DNA of 64,000 nucleotides from Limanda limanda (Eukaryota; Chordata; Actinopteri; Pleuronectiformes; Pleuronectidae): positions 11,186,393-11,250,392 of the forward strand of contig NC_083656.1 in assembly GCF_963576545.1 (NCBI RefSeq). Reading direction: 5' to 3'. This document shows positions 28,101 through 40,312 of this stretch, one piece after another. A program made the position numbers and the translations under genes. The notes beneath the pieces were generated by a model. The model saw only the letters and a program-made list of their open reading frames with translations. It was not told the origin of the DNA and did not search any database. Position 1 is the first letter of the stretch. Every line of letters starts with the position of its first letter.

Positions 28101-31100
28101 TTGACTGCTTGATTAGTACTCATGGTTTGCTTTTTTTCTTTGGCAATAATACAAGAGTTGTCACCTGATTGTAGCAGGGCGGATGGAGAGCGTCACAAGT
28201 ATCTTCAACGCCTCAGTGTTAAAAAGATTCGTAAAAAAGGCCTTGGATGTCCCATGGCGGGATTTTGCTGGGATAGGCAGATCTGTTCCTCCAGTCCTAC
28301 GGTGAGACATAAGGTTACGAGTGCAGGTTCTAAAATCTAATAAGGACCAATAAGAGACTATGGGAGACGTCGTACTGTATTGGCCAACCGTCAAGAGAGA
28401 TTTCCGGTTTGCGTGGAACCGACTGTCGTTCCAAAGTTAGCGTCTGGTTTAAGGGACTCAGGTGTGTTGATGGTGTTAGTGGGTGTAGGTGTTTTGCTAT
28501 TTTCTTTCTAACATGAATAAATTCTAGTATATAGATGACGATAATGTGAGCACCTCATAGTGATGTGTAAAAAAACGCATGCATTATGACTTGATAATCT
28601 CTCGAGGGGGGCCTATCCCCGTAGTCTTGACATATCCCCTTAGCCTCCTGTCATTGTTTGTCATGAACCCAGTCCTGATAACTATGAACACTGTGCCGTG
28701 TCGTAGAGCAGAAAACGTCTTCCTCCCAGAGGCAACTGAAAACTACTCGCACTCGCGGTGTCAGCATGAGTGTGTTAGGTAGCTTGTCTTCGTTTTTTTT
28801 AGATAGTCAGGTCGTTGCATCCGTCATTACCCACGGAGTTACCGTCGTCCAGCTGGCTAGTTGGCAGCTCATCACAGCACACAACACAGTTACGTGAGCA
28901 CCAATCAAAAAGACCCAGAGCTTCCAAAATGATGTCAGTGAAGTACTTTAACTGTTGAAAAGATGAACAGAGGAGCGACACCAGTGTCCACCGAGGGGAG
29001 ATTGATGTAAAAAAACAAACAGTCTTGTTCAAATAAAAAGCATCTCGTTGTTGAGTGCTCTCCGAGCACCTCATCCTTGGTTTGGCATTCCAAGTGAGTT
29101 TCAGGCCCTGCTGGTTCAGGGCTCAGCTCAGGCAGCTGAATGGTCCTCCGTCCATTCCAGATACATTGCAGACACTATTGAGACTCAATAGTGTAATGTA
29201 GACTACAGATACTTCAAGTATTGTGTTGGGTCTACGTTGGTTTTACAGGGTCTTTAGTTTTGGTCCTTTTTTTAAACCTCCCGATTTCTGTTCCCGTTTT
29301 GGAAGGCATTACGCAACCACAGCTTGGATGGTCATAAAGACGATGATGAATATTTTAGAGGAAAACTTCTGGTGGCGGTGCGCACACTCGCAAAAGGTTT
29401 GTGCTTCACCCTGCAGTATTTTTTTGTGTTTTTACGGCCAAGTACTACTGTCTTTTTCTTTCTTTGTCGCTATTAAGTTTGCCATCTCTTCATTCTCAAC
29501 ATCGTGACTGCTCTGCCAATGCCAGGCTGAAAAAAAAGATGTCTTTCCTTTTTCTATTGCTTAATACTGCCATTTGATTTAGTCATGTTGAACAGAATGA
29601 GTTACAATGTCGAGAGTGCTAAGTCTGTTTTATTTTCTCGAAGTTTGCAAACCTGTGATACCATGTTATACATTTTCCTCTGTAACACTCACATAACCAA
29701 AATAACAAAAAATGCTTTACACGGTAAGTAGGTGCCACTGTAAACAGCTCCTATTGTGTATTAACAATATTATGACACGTCCTCCAGCTCGGAGGTGTTA
29801 TGTGGTCCTTGAACGACACATCCTTAACGACATCAAATGTATTTTCTTTATGTGCCTGTCTCTGTTCAACATGTTATTTTTGTGTGTGTTTTAATTGAGG
29901 ACACTGTATGCAATCTGCACCACGAATGCCACTGATCGACACTTACTGTACGCTCCCTGAGACACAGACGTTCTGTCATCAGTCCAGATGATTGCAACCA
30001 TGTGTGTACAGTGGCCTAATGGCTCTCCATAGGGCAACTTAGCAATCACACTTATCTTTAAATTTCCTTTTTTGATTTTAACAAAATGATTAATACCCGA
30101 GTAAATGTTATCATACTGAATAGATTTTACTAATATTTTTAATATCTTATTTTAATTAGAAATAATGCGACACACACCATACAAGTCATACCGATATACA
30201 TGCATCCAATATTACAGACGAACATCATGCATCCACGTAAGCATTCCAAAGATAAAAGATGTGTGTTCATTTTACATGCCATCAAATTGTGTAAAACAGA
30301 CTTAGGTACTAGTCCATTGTACTGCGGTCTTAGTAGGAGAGTGAATGGGGAGAAGAGGTGGTCACTGGAGCATCTGGTTGTGACTTATGCCGGATTTTAT
30401 TTTTGAAATGTTGGAACACAAAGAACAACCCATTAAGAACTGTATAAAGTATATTTCAATGGAATGTTCATGATCTATCTTTTTATATTTTGAAGAGAAA
30501 AAAAATAGAAACATATCAATAAAGTGTCATAATTGAACTTATTTCTACTATTGAGACTTATAATGTATGAATGTCAATGCGATCTAATGTGAACTAATCT
30601 TCATAGCAGCTTGAATGAATAACTGATAAAGTCATGAGATGCTTTTTCAGAAACTGAACTAAAATTGCTTAAAATCACTGAAATGAACTTAAAATAAATG
30701 AAAAAGTAACATCAGCAATGTGTCATTTTTATTTTAAGGTTTTATAGCTGATGACATGTACGCTGCTGTACACAGTGACTGATACTATTACCTCCTGTGC
30801 TGACTGTCATAGTTAACATCAGCCTGTCAGGAACGCAATACCACAATACAGTGATTGATTTTATCTGATTTGAAGTGAGGAGGCAGAGAAACTTGATATG
30901 AAACACAAGACAAGTGTATTTGGATGGAGGCATTTCCAAGAAATTGTCAAGTTTAATCTTTAGCCAATATTATTCTGAGCTTCCACAGACCATAGACAGT
31001 CACATAGTGGTAATCTATAAGTTTGAGGTCAACTGTAACATTGTCCTGATATTTGAGCATGATGAGGCTATGTAAGAGACGTTTTACTTGCTCCATATCA

Positions 31101-32339
31101 GATAAATGTAACTATAACCAACAGACCTGAATAGTTGTAAACTCAAGCACTAAATTCTACAGATTTGGTTGGAAAAGGAGAAAAACATGAGGTCGAGAAA
31201 ATGAAAAGTTCATATATCTGAATCACAAAAGCATTTACAAGATCTTAGTATTTACTATAAAAAATAATATGAATTACTTTCAAGGGTTTTGACATTAGGT
31301 TTAATTAGTATGTATCTTACAGACAAATCATCTTTTAAGTATTACATATAAAAAGGTGCTTTGAAAATCAGGACATTTTAAGTATAAACTACTTAATTTA
31401 CTAAATATTCTCAGCATGGTTTCATGGAAAATGATTAAGCTCTTTATGAAGGCACTAAATCATATAGTGTAAGGACCACGTGGCAAGAAATAGTAATGTG
31501 GAGCCATCTATCTTCTACTTAGGGATATATACCCACTATGTGTTTCAAATGTTTCTGCCGTGATACAACGCTGCATGAAGGCGAAATTATTCAAAACCAT
31601 TATATACAGGCAGAAGCACCTGCTTCTCTGTCACAGTTTTATCTGATCCACACCATTTATGGACAAAATCACACAAAATTGTAATCTCGTCTTTGGTTTC
31701 TACTTCCTTTGCACAAATACCAAGAGGAATTCCTGATTTCATATAGTTGTATTGTGTATGTATCATAGCACTCCAGCTGGCAGTGTTTTTCTGCTGTGGA
31801 AAATGTCGGCAAAGGCCTCTTTCAATGTTTTCTCCTCTGTGCCGATACATCACCTCCCTCTGGTGGTTATACACAGTAGCATCTGCTTCGGTAGATTCAG
31901 AAGAGCTATGACTCATAACAGTAAATCTCTTTTATTGGTTTATTTAGTATATATAATTAGTTTGTGCTTTGGTTTGTCATTTTTATTTATTATTTAATTA
32001 TTTCTACCGACAAACTCAACCATTGAATTGAAAATTTTGAAGCACAAGCCTGCAGCGAAAAACACATTATATTAAACATAAATTATTATTAGCGTTAATT
32101 ATTGTACTTTATATTATTAACATATACTTATTGTCCTTTATACTGCCAGTATACGTTTGGATACACACATCACAAAATAATGGCTAAAAGGTTAAAGAGC
32201 AGACGGCTGTATCATTAAATATATCAGCTTTAATTATTTAGTTTTACAGCAATAGAAAAGCATTTTTCTTAACAGATCTTTCAAGGATACTTTCAAACAA
32301 CAAGGATCCAAAGAATTGTTTGGAATCAAAGCTTTATGA

Positions 32340-32660
32340 GATAAGATAAAACTTTATTGATCCCACAGCCAGGAAATTCCCTGCAGCCAAGTCAGAATAA
32401 AGTAGATAAGAGAATACAAATATAAAATAAGAAAATCAAAAGGAAAAATACTGAGTATGTACATAATATACACTTTTCACAACATAAAAATATTGTTTGT
32501 ACATATAGACAAAAATGTGTTTGTGTAAAGTGCAACATTACAGGATGGACCGCAGAAGAATGTAAAAGCACAATGCGATACTGAGATAGGAGGAATAAAA
32601 ACAATAAATAAATAAAATATAATAAAATATGACATGATATTCTACTCAGGTAATGTGCAG
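32340..32660. repeat. Interspersed repeat fragment (TTTATTGATCC type)
   Basis: The segment begins with AAGATAAAACTTTATTGATCCC followed by AGGAAATTCC, a pair of motifs seen at the ends of many fish interspersed repeats. It then runs through AT-rich sequence with no open frame. Element class and exact ends cannot be set by eye. Confidence 0.5.
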
Positions 32661-34062
32661 AGGATACTGATGTGCAAAAGAGAAATGAGAGGAAATAAGC
32701 TTAATAAAACCTGACTCATTTCATACTTTTACTATAATACCTCTGCAATTGTTTGACCATAATTCGTTTATTATTACATCTGGATTACTATAGCTATACC
32801 GATGCTAACATTATGCTAGGCTAAAGCCATTTAGCTATTACAAAAAAACAAATAAGAAGCTAAAAGGACTAGATAAAGAATAATTACATGACAAACCGGT
32901 GTCTATAAACTTAAGATTCCTTTAAATACAAATTGACAGACAATAAACAGGAAAATTTACATTTATTATTATATTATATTATGTTCGTTTGCGAAAAAGT
33001 ATGACATGTTGTACTGTATATGGGGGAAAAAAAGAGCAAATGGGTAAACTAAACTGGCAGTAATAGAAATGTGTTTACTGAAAGCTCACAGTTAAAAATA
33101 TACAGAGAATAACATTTCTTTACCAACTCAATTCAAACATACCAGAATAGCTCTCTCTAAACAGGAAATCTGTTGCAGTTGACCTATATTCTAAAACACT
33201 TAAGTTATACAATATTCAATGTTGGCTGTTTATTTTGGCAACAGCAGGCTCCCTGTTATGTTCAAATCAAATAATTTGGGGTTAATGAAGTACAGTGAGA
33301 GCTCTGTCCGTCAGAGTCCCATGCTTGTTAGAGACGGTCACACCGTGCAGTGCCAGGCAGAGGCGACATTTGATAGGGAGGTTGAAGGTTGTCTTGCCCC
33401 ATAGCTTAACCGGAGGGAAAGGGAGGGGCTGGAGGGGTTCTAACCGAGATTGTATTTCAACAGGACAGCATTCCCAAAAAATTTCAAGACGGACATCGTG
33501 AGGCATGTTCACCCGAGCGAAAAACTGGAGGCACAGGTCGCCGTACAACCTGGTCAGAGAGTTTAGCAGCACCGGGAGTGGAGCTGTGTGAGTTCTAACT
33601 GGAGGTAGACAGCCAAACAAGGACTCTGTGTATATACCGGACGGACATGATGACAGAGAGGAAGACGGACAACCTGATGACCCACAGGAAACGAACATGT
33701 GATTTTTCATCTTTCCATTAGTGTTAGTCAGCAGCTGTTTTGCATTTAGTGAGTAAACACTTTTATCTCATTCACTGGCTACTAACATGGCTTGCTGTTC
33801 GTCCTTTTTATCAGCAGTTCACCTTTGAAATAGTTTTTCGCAAATTTTGAGTGATTAGAAGTTTAACTGTGATGAGATCGGTCACAAAAATTGTAAACAA
33901 CGACACACTGCTGCAGTATCTTCCTAGTATTAGCTGAAAACTGAATTCCACTGATGGAACTATCACTCTGGTTTCAGACACGGTTTTCTTTTAAGTCCAG
34001 TTGTTCTCCAAATTGTCAGGAGAGTGGTTCGCCGCATTGCCTGGTGTGGAATACTCAAAGGG

Positions 34063-34749
34063 ATGGACAGCAGCGACCCACAGGAAGACGAAAGAGGAAG
34101 CAGAAGGAATGGGAGCGATGGTGAGAAAGACAAACAGCTGAAGAACCAGCTCAACAATGAGGAAAAAGGGGAAAAGGAGATCCAAGGGAATGAGAAAGAG
34201 AAGAAGAAAGAGCGTCGGCGATCTGGGTCTCTATGGAGGAGTGGATGGGCGTTGAGTGAAAGACTTGCCATCAATGTGTCAGGGATGCGCTATGAAACTC
34301 AGCTTCGCACCTTAGCCCAGTTCCCTGACACCCTACTAGGTGACGCCAGGCGGAGAGCACGGTACTTTGACCCTCTCCGAAATGAGCTCTTCCTGGATCG
34401 CAATCGGGCCTGCTTTGATGCCATTCTGTATTTCTACCAGTCGGGCGGGAGGATTCGGAGGCCAGCCAACATACCACTGGACATCTTCATGGATGAGCTG
34501 ATGTTCTACGAGCTAGGAGAGGACATCGTAAACCGTTTCAAGGAGGACGAAGGTTTTCCAAAAGAGGAGGAGAGGCTGCTGCCATCCAACGAAATTCAGA
34601 AACAACTGTGGATGCTGTTTGAGCACCCTGAGTCCTCATCGGGTGCACGTATCATAGCCATCATCAGCGTCATGGTCATTGTGGTGTCCATCATCATCTT
34701 CTGCCTGGAGACACTACCCGACTTCAGGCATGAGAAGGAGAGGCGAGAG
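34063..34749 (+). CDS. kcna7: kcna7 exon 1: N-terminus, T1, S1
   Basis: 229 codons. After a charged extension the T1 domain starts at [12 protein letters not shown] and shows [28 protein letters not shown] and the [10 protein letters not shown] helix typical of Kv1. S1 ([24 protein letters not shown]) closes the exon. Reading on past the donor at 34750 adds only 13 codons before a stop, which confirms the splice. Confidence 0.93.
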
Positions 34750-37552
34750 GTAGGATATATGATTGAAATGTTGCTGTAGGTTTGGGAGGCAGAAAAATCG
34801 TTTTTTTTTTTTCAATTTCCGGAAAGTCAGGTGAATTGGCAGATATCTGTACTAGAGAGAAGACAGCCTCCTGTCTCTATCTAGGTTTCTTGCTCGAAAT
34901 AATTACCCTATTACTCAATAATTGTCACATTATGCAATAGCTTCAATATCACAACAATCAATGGCACTTGCTAAAACAGAGACTGTAACCCTTTACTGGA
35001 AAAGATTCTAACAGCACAAATCAAACCACCAGGGTATCAGGTCTTGAATGAGATTTGTGACTGCCTGTGTCAAAAGGTAACACGACGACCCTGGAAGCAG
35101 GTGTTGAAAGTAAACACACACTTGATGACTACTACAGTTTATTATTGGGAAAAATACTGACCACTATTGGCCAATATGTCTGGAAGCAAACCAGAGACTG
35201 TCAGATAAGCTTATGCTGTGGTTATTTTAGACAGCAGTTAAATATGATACGCTAGGATTCAGGAAGTGGTGGAGGGTACAGAGAGTACCGGGTGCTGCCT
35301 GGAATACAACTAAGAGGAGAGAAAGGAAAGAGACAGTGAAGACACGGCTAGGTGTGTTAGCAGAAGGTCACACAAGTGACTGAACACATAGACAAGGGTG
35401 GGCCAAAGTCTTCGGGTGGCTTAGAACCGGAGACTCAAAGGTCTCACAGCATGAGTAGCATAAGTTGGGTCATGTTAACACATACCTCCAAGACTGCTGT
35501 GTTAGGCCAGGCTGCCTTTGCTCAAGCAAAGCTGCCAGGAAAGAACTGTAACTTACTCCCGCTCGGGTCAGCGGCAGACTCGCTGAACTGCTTTGGCTAT
35601 GTCACAGGGCTGCAGTCGCGAGAGAGATGGGATAGCGACAAAGGTGCAGATGGATGAGGAATGGTGCAGCAAGACACTCTCATGTTTCCCTTTAGAGATC
35701 TCACAGGGTTATATTTAGTGTTAGGAGAGCCCTTGGAGCAGATCAACACATACGAATGTCCACCTTTAGAAATAAACACTGTCACTGACCCGCTACTGAA
35801 AGCCATAAGGAATACTTCTAGGTTTATTTAAACTGCCCAGAAATGTTATATATTGCACACAGCCCATTACAGCATGTTGAACTGATCCTCATATATCCAT
35901 ATCATCCGTTTTCATACTTCTTACTTGATGTTAAGTGTAAGATGTTTTAAATGGTCATCGCATAATGCTTAGCTGCAATGCTCACTGACACGGAAGATGA
36001 AATGACAGGTGGACTGAAAAAGAGATTCGTTGAGCTATGTGGAAATATAAAGCCGCAGATGTCATCTGCTTTTATGATGTTGCCAAAAGTGAGGACCAAT
36101 GAGATGGTGGACATTATAGGCTCCTGAAAGTCAGGGTAGTTTATTAGGACACCACGAAAACAGTATCCGGTAGTTAACAACTTTACGTTCTTTCTTTCTT
36201 GCCAAGTCGATGCTGCTCGTCTTCACTGAAAATACCGTACACAGCTGCACCCACTCTGTGAACTTGCCAAGTTACTACGATAAATTGAGGTTAGCTTACT
36301 AAACTGCTAAGCTAATTACAAATAGGATTTAGCCACTAGCCTGTGAGCTAACCTGAAGAAAATGAGACAATTGCTCACTTTGGTTCTGTCCAAGCCGAAT
36401 AAAATCGACATTTGTGCTAAACCACGCTAACAGGATGCCAGTAATAGCTCAGTTACTATAGTAGAAACTTGAAAGTGGTGCAGAATAAATTTTGGAATAA
36501 GCAAGTGAGCATATACATGTGGACCTATAGAGGGATGTTGTTCTGTGTAATTTAAAGAACAATTTGTATAGTTGAAGTTTTATAGTTGCATACTTTCATT
36601 CTTGTTTAGTGTTGCTGTATTTAACTTGTGTTTTTTCTTGTCTTCTCCTCTTCAGATATATTTTTACAAGTACCACTCCCTAGAAAAGAATGTATCCGAG
36701 AACATGCCTCTTCCGCAAAGTGTTTTTCACGACCCCTTCTTCTTGGTGGAGACAATGTGTATATGCTGGTTTTCATTTGAGCTCTTCATGCGCCTCACTT
36801 GCTGTCCCAGTAAGACGCTGTTCTTCAAGGATGTCATGAACATCATCGACTTCAGTGCCATCCTGCCATATTTTGTCACTCTGGGAACAGAGCTGGCCAA
36901 GGACAATGACGCCACTCCAGCAACATCTCTGGCCATCATCAGAGTCATCAGGTTAGTGAGAGTGTTCAGGATCTTCAAGTTGTCTCGTCACTCAAAGGGC
37001 CTCCAGATTCTCGGCCAGACACTGAAGGCCAGCATGCGAGAGCTGGGCCTTCTTATCTTCTTCCTCTTTATTGGCGTCATCCTTTTCTCCAGCGCCATCT
37101 ACTTTGCTGAGGCTGATCACAATAACACGGCCTTTATCAGTATACCACACGCCTTTTGGTGGGCAGTCGTCACCATGACCACAGTGGGCTATGGTGACAT
37201 GTACCCAGAAACAGTATGGGGTAAGCTTGTTGGCTCAATGTGCGCCATAGCTGGCGTGCTTACCATATCACTACCAGTGCCTGTCATAGTATCCAATTTT
37301 AGTTACTTCTACCATCGGGAGACTGAATGTGTGGATCAAACCGAGTTCGCCCATGTCCAGCCAATGGACGATGAGCCAGAAGGAGAGGAAATAGATGAAG
37401 GGGATAGGGATCCAGATGGAGAATATTATGCAATTGAAGGCAGCTGTAACCCCCTGAATGGTACTCTGCTGGGTGGACTGTGCACAGCGCAGAGCACGGA
37501 GTTCAGAGGGGGAAATACGTATCTGAGCGAATCATTGGTCACTCAGGTTTAA
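34063..37552 (+). CDS. kcna7: Kv1.7 voltage-gated potassium channel
   Basis: Shaker-type K+ channel subunit that tetramerises through T1 and repolarises excitable membranes, in mammals chiefly muscle. Coding exons 34063-34749 and 36656-37552 join in phase 0 (donor GTAGGA, acceptor TTCAG), giving 527 residues and TAA. T1 is about residues 67-165, S1 196-217, S2 257-277, S3 287-308, S4 320-340 ([16 protein letters not shown]), S5 358-380, filter TVGYGDMYP about 405-413, S6 421-445 with PVPV. It ends VTQV, a PDZ ligand like the VTEV of mammalian Kv1.7. Most KCNA genes have uninterrupted coding regions; KCNA7 is the known exception with an intron after S1, and this gene has it there. The start is the first ATG in frame; an upstream GTG in the same frame was not used. 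The first about 60 residues form an unusual Lys/Glu-rich extension (human Kv1.7 is about 456 residues). Next to fgf21, as expected from 19q13.33. Confidence 0.94.
34750..36655 (+). other. kcna7: kcna7 intron in the S1-S2 linker
   Basis: A 1.9 kb GT-AG, phase-0 intron. The acceptor has a long T-rich tract (36620-36653). Beyond short chance ORFs I see no exon, RNA gene or mobile element in it. Confidence 0.85.
36656..37552 (+). CDS. kcna7: kcna7 exon 2: S2-S6 and tail
   Basis: 298 codons and TAA. It opens with the S1-S2 loop, which has a conserved-position N-glycosylation sequon (NVS), then S2 to S6. A second sequon (NNT) lies in the turret between S5 and the pore, a spot not usually glycosylated in Kv1 channels. 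The residue after GYGDM is Tyr, where human Kv1.7 has Ala. The tail after S6 is acidic ([15 protein letters not shown]) and ends in VTQV. Confidence 0.94.
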   Translation: MYFYKYHSLEKNVSENMPLPQSVFHDPFFLVETMCICWFSFELFMRLTCCPSKTLFFKDVMNIIDFSAILPYFVTLGTELAKDNDATPATSLAIIRVIRLVRVFRIFKLSRHSKGLQILGQTLKASMRELGLLIFFLFIGVILFSSAIYFAEADHNNTAFISIPHAFWWAVVTMTTVGYGDMYPETVWGKLVGSMCAIAGVLTISLPVPVIVSNFSYFYHRETECVDQTEFAHVQPMDDEPEGEEIDEGDRDPDGEYYAIEGSCNPLNGTLLGGLCTAQSTEFRGGNTYLSESLVTQV

Positions 37553-37725
37553 GAGCTGTACACTTGTCAAGACATAGTAAGAAGAGACTGAGAAGGAAAT
37601 GCTGAATATAAAGGAGTTCAAGGATCAGAAGTGCCGGTCCAGGTGAGAGACACTTGCAAAAAGAAAATGACAAACCGAAACTGACAAGTTGTGTAAACAA
37701 TAATTTCACCACTAATTTATCTGCA

Positions 37726-37731
37726 AATAAA
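37726..37731 (+). terminator. kcna7: Probable kcna7 polyadenylation signal (AATAAA)
   Basis: Canonical AATAAA 174 bases after the kcna7 stop, followed within 20-40 bases by a TGTTGTGGTCATTTATATGT GT-rich element. A second AATAAA is at 37833-37838. This would give a short 3' UTR. Confidence 0.55.
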
Positions 37732-40021
37732 CTTTTATTACAATGTTGTGGTCATTTATATGTATTTATTGCAGCAGCAGCCCACAAAATGACGCTAAAA
37801 AACAGCTTTGGTATAATATACTTTGAAATGCAAATAAATGGCATTAAGTGAGTTTAACATTCTCAGGGTCATAATGCACAGTAAATGTAATATGAGCTGT
37901 TTTATTTATTAATGCTATCGGCTTGTGTTTGTGATGAAAATGAATTTCTGAATATCTCCGCCTTGAAACTATGATGTCTTAGTACTTTCACATTTTGTTG
38001 CCTTGTTGTTTGGAGCGTGAGCAGATCAATTATTGACAATGTAGACGTCACCTCTCATCAAGATTCAACCAAACACCAGAGGAGCTGTCACCGCAGACGC
38101 ACTGAAATCTCCTGTACACCAAACTCTCACTCTCAACATTCTGCTGTAAGATATGTACAAAGTTCACACATGTGTAGTTTTGGCTTATGTGACCTGAAGC
38201 GACTCACATGACCTTTCTCCTGCTGTAATACGACACTGTAGCATTACTTAATGACACAGTGTTACCGTCTGTATTTGTGCCAAAGGGGAAAGGTTTGATT
38301 GCAATGGCAGAACCTCTCTATTTATTTGCTTAAGTATGCACTCATTGTTTTGAATAAAGATTATATTTTATTAATTTTCTTAAAAGCAGCTGTGTTATCT
38401 ATGATTGCCTGTGGTAATTATTTAGAGAGACGAATTAAACCTTTAAAAACACATATTTGCCTTTTTGTTAAAGCTTTATTGTTTTCGGATATGAATTAAA
38501 ACAAGCTTGAGTAAAACAATCATACAAAGCCTTCATTGTTTAGGTTACTGCATCTCTGAGAACAACACAAGGTTTGTGTTTCACTCCTGTACGGCAACGA
38601 GCAACCTTTAAACTAAGCTGCTGTAAGCTGTAGCATGCACTAACATTGCTCTCTCCGTTTCACTGGAACACGTAGGACTTTCCACAGCATCACAGGGACA
38701 AAGCTTGAGCGGTACGTGTCCTAAAGTAACATCCCCGGTGTTAACTGCTTCATTAATGTGTTTCAGCTGCCGTCACTGACGTCAGATTAACAGTGAGCGG
38801 AGGGAGGAGGAAGTGAAGGGAAATCTTTGGGGGATAAAAATGGGATCAGCGAGGCAAAACAAAAGGAGGTACTCTTAAAAAAGATGCAGATATTATTGTC
38901 AGAACTTTTATTTGTGAAAATGTATCCGTCCACACCAGGTGGAAACAAAACAACAATAAATCAACAGGCAACACAACAAATGTTAACTTACAGGAATGTG
39001 TGTACATGTACAAACCCTCCCTGTTCAGTGCTATGACAAATTTGTATTTTGAAGTCAGCTTTTTTATAAAAACATATATGCACATGACAGGTTGATGAGG
39101 GAAGGAAGTTCAAGTTTAAAGTCAACTGCAGTTCAAAGACCGAGGTGTCAGGTCAATTTGGTTTAATTTAATTTAATGCCGGAAATGACAAATCATGAAT
39201 TGACCTGCTTACCTCAAGTGCTTTAAGACCTGATCAAACTGTAAACAAACCCTCTATTATAAACAATTTTATTTAGTAAAGAAGGTTAATATTTTTTGTA
39301 AAAGTGCATATCTGTTGATTGTCTGATGAAGACAATTGAATAAATTAAGGAACTTTATGGGAGCATCATACATGTAGGGAAATACATAAAAACTAAACTT
39401 TATTAATTTACATACACTCAATAAAAACTGAGAAAGAAGGATTGGACGTTTGATCAGCAAAAATACCTCAAATAGTAGACAAATAGTGACATCATTACTA
39501 TTTGTCCACCAGAGAGCGCCCCTGCTCTCACAATAATTAGCCCATCTCCTTCCTCCACCATGAAAGCTGTCAACTTAGTTCCAAATGAGTTTTTTCTCAT
39601 TCAGAATACAAATTAATCCTTCCTGGTTTGTTTACAGAGCTGCTGTGTCTTTGCTTGACAGGTGCAAACAGACAAAAGTTATATTAATATCATAATTATT
39701 TTCCATTCCAAACTTCTTTCCAGTCTGATAAACACACTTGAGTGTCCAACTCACAAAAATGAGGATTCTGGGAATTTCGAGATTTCCCTTTCAGAGAAAT
39801 TATGAGAAACAGAAGCTTCATGTTGTTGTTGCTTCACGGAACATTTTTCCTCAGAACCCAAACGATTCCTCGATCTCAGAATCTGAAGCCAAACATCTGC
39901 ACAATAAATAAATAACTTAATATAATATTGTAGAAATAGACAAATATTGCTCATTTTATATCAAAATCAAGTCTACAGGTTCAACCTGGTCAGGGGAATA
40001 GGCCCATGCAGGTGAATTCCT
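37732..40021. other. Spacer between convergent kcna7 and fgf21
   Basis: About 2.3 kb of AT-rich DNA that must hold the 3' ends of both genes, which face each other. No coding exon, repeat family or RNA gene was recognised. The fgf21 3' end is not clear; an ATTAAA on the minus strand overlaps its stop codon and is unlikely to be used. Confidence 0.6.
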
Positions 40022-40312
40022 TTAATTGTCCACTGAGAACTGAGGACTGACCATAGAGTTTAGGCCCATTCCGAGAAGGTCATCTGCGTCCATGTTGAAA
40101 CGACTCTGACTGTTTGGTGGTCGTTCAGACACGCGCTCTCTGGTCAGAGTGTTCGCAAGTGGTAGGAACCGGGTGAAGGGGACCGCGTGTCGATCTGGGG
40201 ACCGATTCGATGCCAGAGACAAGGGAAATCCATGGTGCGAGGACAAGAAGCGGGTGTAGCCGTCTGCCAGCAGCAGCTCCTTGAAGGTGCAGTCAGCCTC
40301 TGTGTGGTGCAT
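40022..40312 (-). CDS. fgf21: fgf21 exon 4: C-terminal core and klotho-binding tail
   Basis: 96 codons and TAA, acceptor TTTTCAG. It contains ADCTFKELLLADGY, HGFPLSLASNRSPDR and FTRFLPL, near-direct matches of FGF21 (ACSFRELLLEDGY, HGLPLHLPGNKSPHR, ARFLPL). The tail carries SMVSPQF, similar to the SMVGPSQGRSPSY end of human FGF21. Confidence 0.93.
   Translation of the reverse strand: MHHTEADCTFKELLLADGYTRFLSSHHGFPLSLASNRSPDRHAVPFTRFLPLANTLTRERVSERPPNSQSRFNMDADDLLGMGLNSMVSPQFSVDN

Larger units (their letters stand above)
12756..34062. other. Gene-poor interval between kcnc3 and kcna7
   Basis: About 21 kb that starts with the kcnc3 3' UTR and ends with the kcna7 5' UTR. It is AT-rich from about 14 kb on. 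I found no exon of a known family on either strand, no RNA gene that folds convincingly, and no complete transposon. It holds poly-A, poly-T and TA tracts, a 15-base G run at 25080-25094, a TTTATTGATCC-type repeat fragment near 32.34 kb, and several medium ORFs with no recognised homology. The best of these (21735-22142, - strand) is listed separately. Confidence 0.6.

Noticed and set aside
33282..33710. 142-codon minus-strand ORF just upstream of kcna7
   Set aside because: No recognisable domain or splice context; it lies where the kcna7 promoter or leader should be on the other strand.
34024..34062. Upstream GTG start for kcna7
   Set aside because: Vertebrate nuclear genes rarely start at GTG, and a clean in-frame ATG follows at 34063.
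36572..36655. Met-led start of kcna7 exon 2 within the intron
   Set aside because: This stretch is the T-rich acceptor tract; the exon starts after TTCAG at 36656 and joins exon 1 in phase.
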